From: Diplosphaera chodatii
Lineage: Eukaryota > Chlorophyta > Trebouxiophyceae > Prasiolales > Stichococcaceae
DNA length: 64,000 nt
Assembly: GCA_032358165.1 (NCBI GenBank)
Contig: JAALGY010000010.1
Span: 1,550,001 to 1,614,000, forward strand
Reading direction: 5' to 3'
Shown: positions 59,932-64,000 of the stretch, piece by piece
Layout: each line of letters opens with the position of its first letter
How positions within the stretch are numbered: the first letter of the stretch is position 1
Translations under genes and position numbers: made by a program
Notes under the pieces: generated by a model
Databases searched by the model: none
Told to the model about the DNA's origin: nothing
The model's input: only the letters and a program-made list of their open reading frames with translations

Positions 59932-62900
59932 ATGTCGCTGGCGTCGCGGGGGCTGATGCAAACGGGTCAGCCCTTGCTGAGACATGCAAGGCCATGCACT
60001 GCTGCACTGCCGAGGGGCATCGCAGACTGCCTGCGGCGATCATTCAGGATATGCAGCCCGGTGACGACGGCAGCGGCGCCCAGCAGCCCACCGTGCGGCA
60101 GCGGTGCCATTGGCAGCCACGGCGGCAGCCACAGCTGCAGGCCACAGCGCTTGCGGCACGTCGCAGCTGCAGCAGCGGCCACAGAGGAGGCCCCAGCGGC
60201 AGTGCGCAGGGAAGGTAGGCGTGACGCCTGCAAAGTCCGCACATGTGACACCTACCTTCTGCCGAAGATGAGGATGAACAGCTTTCAAGGACTCAACAAC
60301 GACTGGGCTCATGAGCAGATGTCAGATGCATACAGTAGAACGTACAGCGAGCGGCAATGTCCTGATTGCAGATGTGATCACCGGGAAGCCGGGCAATAAT
60401 GTGTCGGACCACATCTTCCGGAAGCTGGGCGCAAACCTGCACCTGCGGCCGGACCACCCGCTGGCGATCATTAAGGACGCCATCTACCAGTACATGGACT
60501 CGGCGGCGCCCGGCACATACCGCACCTTTGACGACCTGTACCCCATCGTCAGCACTCAGGTACTGGGCTGCTTCATGTTGCAGCTCCCCATCAAGGGCGT
60601 GTCTGCCTTTCGCCCTTGGAAGTTGTCCTCTGTGAAATGCACATAATAGACGCAGGGTATGCTGCATCCGCAGTAGCGACTGAAACCTCTGGTGCTGGGT
60701 GTTGTGAAACAGGCAAACTTCGATGACGTGCTGGTGCCGTCGGACCACATCAGCCGCAGCAGCAACGACACCTTCTATGTGGACGAGCAGACGGTGCTGC
60801 GGTGCCACACATCAGCGCATCAGGTGGGCAGCAGCATGTGGCAGGAATGCTTAATAGAGTCCATGAAGGTGTCGTCAGTCGTGTGCCGGTGCTCACCGAG
60901 GCGCAGCTGTGGATGTGGTTCTGACACTTCACCGAGTGCTGACCAGCGAAGGAGCATTAGCCTTAGCACAGTACGGCGGGGTTCACGTGGTGCACGATGC
61001 CACATATGCCTGCACCCTCTGCAGGCGGAGCTGCTGCGCAAGGGGGAGGCGGCGTTCCTGGTCACGGGCGATGTGTACCGGCGCGACACCGTGGACGCGA
61101 CGCACTACCCGGTGTTCCACCAGATGGAGGCTGTGCGCATCCACGAGCCCGCGACCTGGGAGGCCGCAGGTGTCCCGCCCAACGCCCCTGGCCGCACGCT
61201 CCCTTGCAACCCCGGGAGTTCTGGAACCATGCCTGCATCCATGCCCACCAGCTGCTCGCAACTCGGCGCATACCCTTTGAGTAGAAGACAAAGCTATTGA
61301 TTCATGTAGCATCTGCATTGGCATCCATCAGAGGACCATGTGCACACTGAAACACACTTCGCTCAGCATAGAAAGAGTGTCACACTCCTGCCGCAGGTAA
61401 AAGTGCAGAGGAGTTTGTGGAGGCGGAGCTGAAGGCCACCCTGGAGGGGCTGGCGCGCCACCTGTTCGGCCAGGAGACGGAAGTACGGTGGGGTGAGTGG
61501 CGCCTGTGAAAGCACGTGAAAGTTGGAGTCAAAACAGCGGCCGCGGCACAACGGTCATGCATAGCAGGGTTGGAGGGTGTTTGTAGCAGGCCACTGACAG
61601 CTCTGTCTGCCCTCCCTGCAGTGGACGCGTATTTCCCCTTCACCGACCCCAGTTTCGAGATGGAGATATTCTTCCGCGGCGAGTGGCTGGAGGTTCTGGG
61701 CTGCGGCGTGATGCAGCAGTCCATCCTGGACGACAATGGCCAGGTCAGCAGGCAGTGCAGCAGCAGATGAGATTCCCGAGGTTGCCGCTGTACCAAACCG
61801 GGGCAGGGCTCTGACAGCTGTTAGCAGCCGCCGCTGGAATCATCAGCTGGGGTCGGCAGCGCCTGCGGAACGTCCTGCTATGTGGCTGTCTGAGCGTGCT
61901 GGCCCATTGGATTGCTTGATCATGCAACACACTGGTGGCCATGCGACATGCAGGCTGGCAACAAGGGCTGGGCGTTTGGCCTGGGCCTGGAGCGGCTAGC
62001 CATGGTGCTGTTCGACATCCCAGACATCAGGTCAGGCAGTTTGGCGCCCTGCTGTGCATGCACACCTCAGGCTGGAAGCAGACAACGCCGTGCGTCAATT
62101 CTGGCACAGCCGAAAGGTGGACGCCACTCCGGCACGTCGTGCCCACATGCCGAGTGGGGAACCCGCAGGCTGTTCTGGTCGGAGGACCAGCGCTTCCTGA
62201 AGCAGTTCCGGGCGGGGGACCTCGGCGCGCGTTTCAAGCCCTACTCCAAGTTCCCGCCCTGCTACAAGGCACGCACCGGTCCTGTTGCGTCTGTGCACAG
62301 TATCATGCTCGGAGGAGGCAACACCATCGGCTGCTGGTCGTGTGGTAGTGTATCAGCATGTAGCGCTCCAAACCCCACGCTGCGTGCTGTGCTGACGTGG
62401 TGTGGTCTGCCGTTTCCCTGCGCAGGACGTGAGCTTCTGGACCAGCGAGGGTTTCACGGAGAACAACCTGTGCGAGGTGGTGCGCGGCATCGCAGGCAAG
62501 CGCACCTCGTTTGACCTACAGCTCTGCAGCGCCATTCTGTTTTGCTGTGAACCCTGAGCTGTGAAGTCCACTCACAACTGGCCGCGGCTCGGCGCACTGG
62601 AAAGCATGGTGTGAAGGCATGCTCGAGTGCCGTCTCGCATGGAGCCAGAGGCGCGGTTTCCTTAAACTGCAAGCAGCAGCCCCGGCAGATCTGCATGCTG
62701 ACAGCCTAGGTCACAGCATTTCAGCCCAGGTCACAGCTGTTTCAGCAACAGTCCCAAACCCATTTGATGACGCACATGCCAACCCCTTCACAAACGCAAA
62801 TGGTGTGCAGGGGACCTGGTGGAGGAGGTGAAGCTGATCGACGACTTCACCAACCCCAAGACGGGGCGCACCAGCAACTGCTTCCGCATCGCCTACCGCT

Positions 62901-62995
62901 CCAACGAGCGGTCACTCACAGATGATGAGATCAACAGCCTGCAGAGTGATGTGCGGACGTCCCTGGCAGACGACCTGAAGGTCGAGCTGCGGTGA
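59932..62995 (+). CDS. Phenylalanyl-tRNA synthetase, organellar monomeric type
   Basis: Charges organellar tRNA-Phe. Predicted 466 aa from ten exons: 59932-60214, 60348-60559, 60713-60823, 61025-61169, 61397-61492, 61622-61743, 61954-62030, 62169-62268 (GC donor GCACGC), 62426-62495 (GC donor GCAAGC), 62811-62995; all in phase. The first exon is a targeting peptide ([20 protein letters not shown], later [17 protein letters not shown]). The class II catalytic core follows: [43 protein letters not shown] (motif 2 region), [49 protein letters not shown] and motif 3 [20 protein letters not shown]. The C-terminus ([20 protein letters not shown] to the end) is the ferredoxin-fold anticodon-binding domain. 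Single-chain form as in mitochondria and chloroplasts. Confidence 0.94.
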
Positions 62996-63493
62996 CATCT
63001 GGATGGGAGCTGGGACCACTGCTGCAGTTCATCAGTCAGCGTTAGCTTGGGACAGTGGCATGGGACAGTGGCAGAGCTGTTGTACATGACACTGCTGAAA
63101 CGGTCAAAGATTTGGAATTGATACCCGGCCTGGATGCCAGTTGAACGGCGCTTGGAGTGCAGGCTGATCATGCAGAGTGATTACTCACAGTTGCCCAGTC
63201 AATGGCGCTTGCCGGCAATTGGTTCATCAATGTCCGGGTCAGCATTACAGGCAGAGAATATTGTGCAACCACTATCACACTTTATAAGGCAACGCACTAT
63301 GGCGCCATACGCATTCACAGGCACGGTGCAAACGCCTGTCTGGATATTGAAGCACATGAGCCAGCTGCTAGGGCGCCTGCTTCGCATCAGCAGCTGCTGC
63401 GGCAAGGGACCCAGAGCTATGGCAATCATCCTGCGTCCGCTTTTTCTACATGGCTGGTGGCGCCAGATGAGGGCGCACTGGGCTGTCAGCTCG
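62996..63493. other. Intergenic between convergent synthetase and 2-oxoglutarate dehydrogenase genes
   Basis: About 500 bases, nothing recognised. Confidence 0.5.
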
Positions 63494-64000
63494 TCAGGAC
63501 TCGTCAATTGGTTTGGCGTCGAGCTTGGGGTCCATGTGGATGTCCGTCAGGTCTACCGGCTCTGCTGACAGCCCCGCCTCATCTTCCCGCAGCCGGTCGC
63601 CCGTGAAATCCTGCAGCAGCCCGCCAGGCATCCAGCCGTTAGCGCATTGTGTGGAGAACACAACACACATTGGAGCCACGCAGTAATGCTTGAGCCATGT
63701 GCATTGCAGCAGTGAGTAGGTCCAACGGCAGGCATCTAGAATAGTTGCGCATGCGCGGTGTGCTATGGTTGTGCACGAAGGATTCAATTGAAAGGAGGGC
63801 AGAAGCATACCAGGTTCAGGGCGTCCTCGACCAGCTTGGACTGCTCCTCTGCGTGCACCGATGCAAAGCCGGCGGCTGGCGAGGCCGAGGGGCCACGGCC
63901 CGCATACGGGATGTGAGGCGGGATTTTCCAGCCCTGCAGCACAATGACGCAGCCTGCTGTGGATGTGGACACTTTGGCTGAGCATGCCTGCGAGCAAGCG
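63494..64000 (-). CDS. 2-oxoglutarate dehydrogenase E1 component, C-terminal end (partial)
   Basis: E1 is the thiamine-diphosphate subunit of the mitochondrial TCA-cycle complex. Only the last exons are in the window; the gene continues past 64000. An exon ending at 63811 reads GWKIPPHIPYAGRGPSASPA then AGFASVHAEEQSKLVEDALN, matching the Y-x-G-R-x-P-S-A-S-x-A-T-G-F-x-x-V-H-x-x-E-Q signature at the C-terminus of E1o proteins. It is spliced to 63610-63494, an acidic tail DFTGDRLREDEAGLSAEPVD, LTDIHMDPKLDAKPIDES and stop. That tail is not a feature I know from other E1o proteins. The family call rests on one block, so the related DHTKD1-type E1 remains possible. Confidence 0.68.
   Translation of the reverse strand, partial: RLLAGMLSQSVHIHSRLRHCAAGLENPASHPVCGPWPLGLASRRLCIGARRGAVQAGRGRPEPGMLLPSFQLNPSCTTIAHRACATILDACRWTYSLLQCTWLKHYCVAPMCVVFSTQCANGWMPGGLLQDFTGDRLREDEAGLSAEPVDLTDIHMDPKLDAKPIDES

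Overview
This is nuclear DNA of a GC-rich green alga, most likely a Chlorella-like trebouxiophyte. The genes are split into many short exons (often 60-200 bases) with introns of roughly 60-450 bases and clean GT/GC-AG borders. The products include plastid-type starch synthase III with three CBM53 modules, plastid-targeted proteins, nicastrin and ATG10. A short TTTAGGG array, the telomere unit of Chlorella and most land plants, lies in one intron. No bacterial, viral, CRISPR or transposon genes were seen. The gene models below were built by hand from splice-site phase and protein-family similarity recalled from knowledge; no database was searched.

Layout, left to right. (1) 1-2376 (+): 3' part of nicastrin. 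(2) 2899-8392 and 8820-14503 (+): a tandem pair of F-box-like/leucine-rich-repeat genes, each with 17 coding exons at matching positions. (3) 15536-20868 (+): secreted purple acid phosphatase. (4) 22959-21815 (-): bHLH transcription factor with a C-terminal ACT-like domain. (5) 23467-25495 (+): isoprenylcysteine methylesterase-like hydrolase. (6) 27646-25926 (-): DUF3119 plastid protein. (7) 29905-28355 (-): ATG10. (8) 30758-30044 (-): unrecognised small protein. (9) 31185-34582 (+): bacterial-type isoaspartyl dipeptidase. (10) 37323-35225 (-): SRPBCC/cyclase-like plastid protein. (11) 38678-48193 (+): starch synthase III, 29 exons. (12) 49362-48817 (-): unrecognised protein. (13) 52613-49762 (-): organellar 5'-3' exonuclease. 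(14) 53268-52745 (-): weakly supported gene. (15) about 53284-59495 (+): large protein with repeated T-F-[KRH]-P motifs. (16) 59932-62995 (+): organellar phenylalanyl-tRNA synthetase. (17) 64000-63494 (-): C-terminal end of a 2-oxoglutarate dehydrogenase E1, running off the window.

The genes do not form one pathway. They are a typical algal mix of plastid and mitochondrial functions (starch, tRNA charging, organelle DNA, TCA cycle), protein turnover (autophagy, isoaspartyl repair, F-box) and phosphate scavenging, packed with 0.1-1 kb between genes and several head-to-head starts.

Two things stand out. First, several introns carry decayed copies of the edge of a neighbouring exon, usually with the splice site (seen in SSIII, the T-F-x-P gene, the DUF3119 gene and probably the SRPBCC gene). 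Second, about a dozen of roughly 150 introns start with GC instead of GT, one at the same place in both tandem paralogues.
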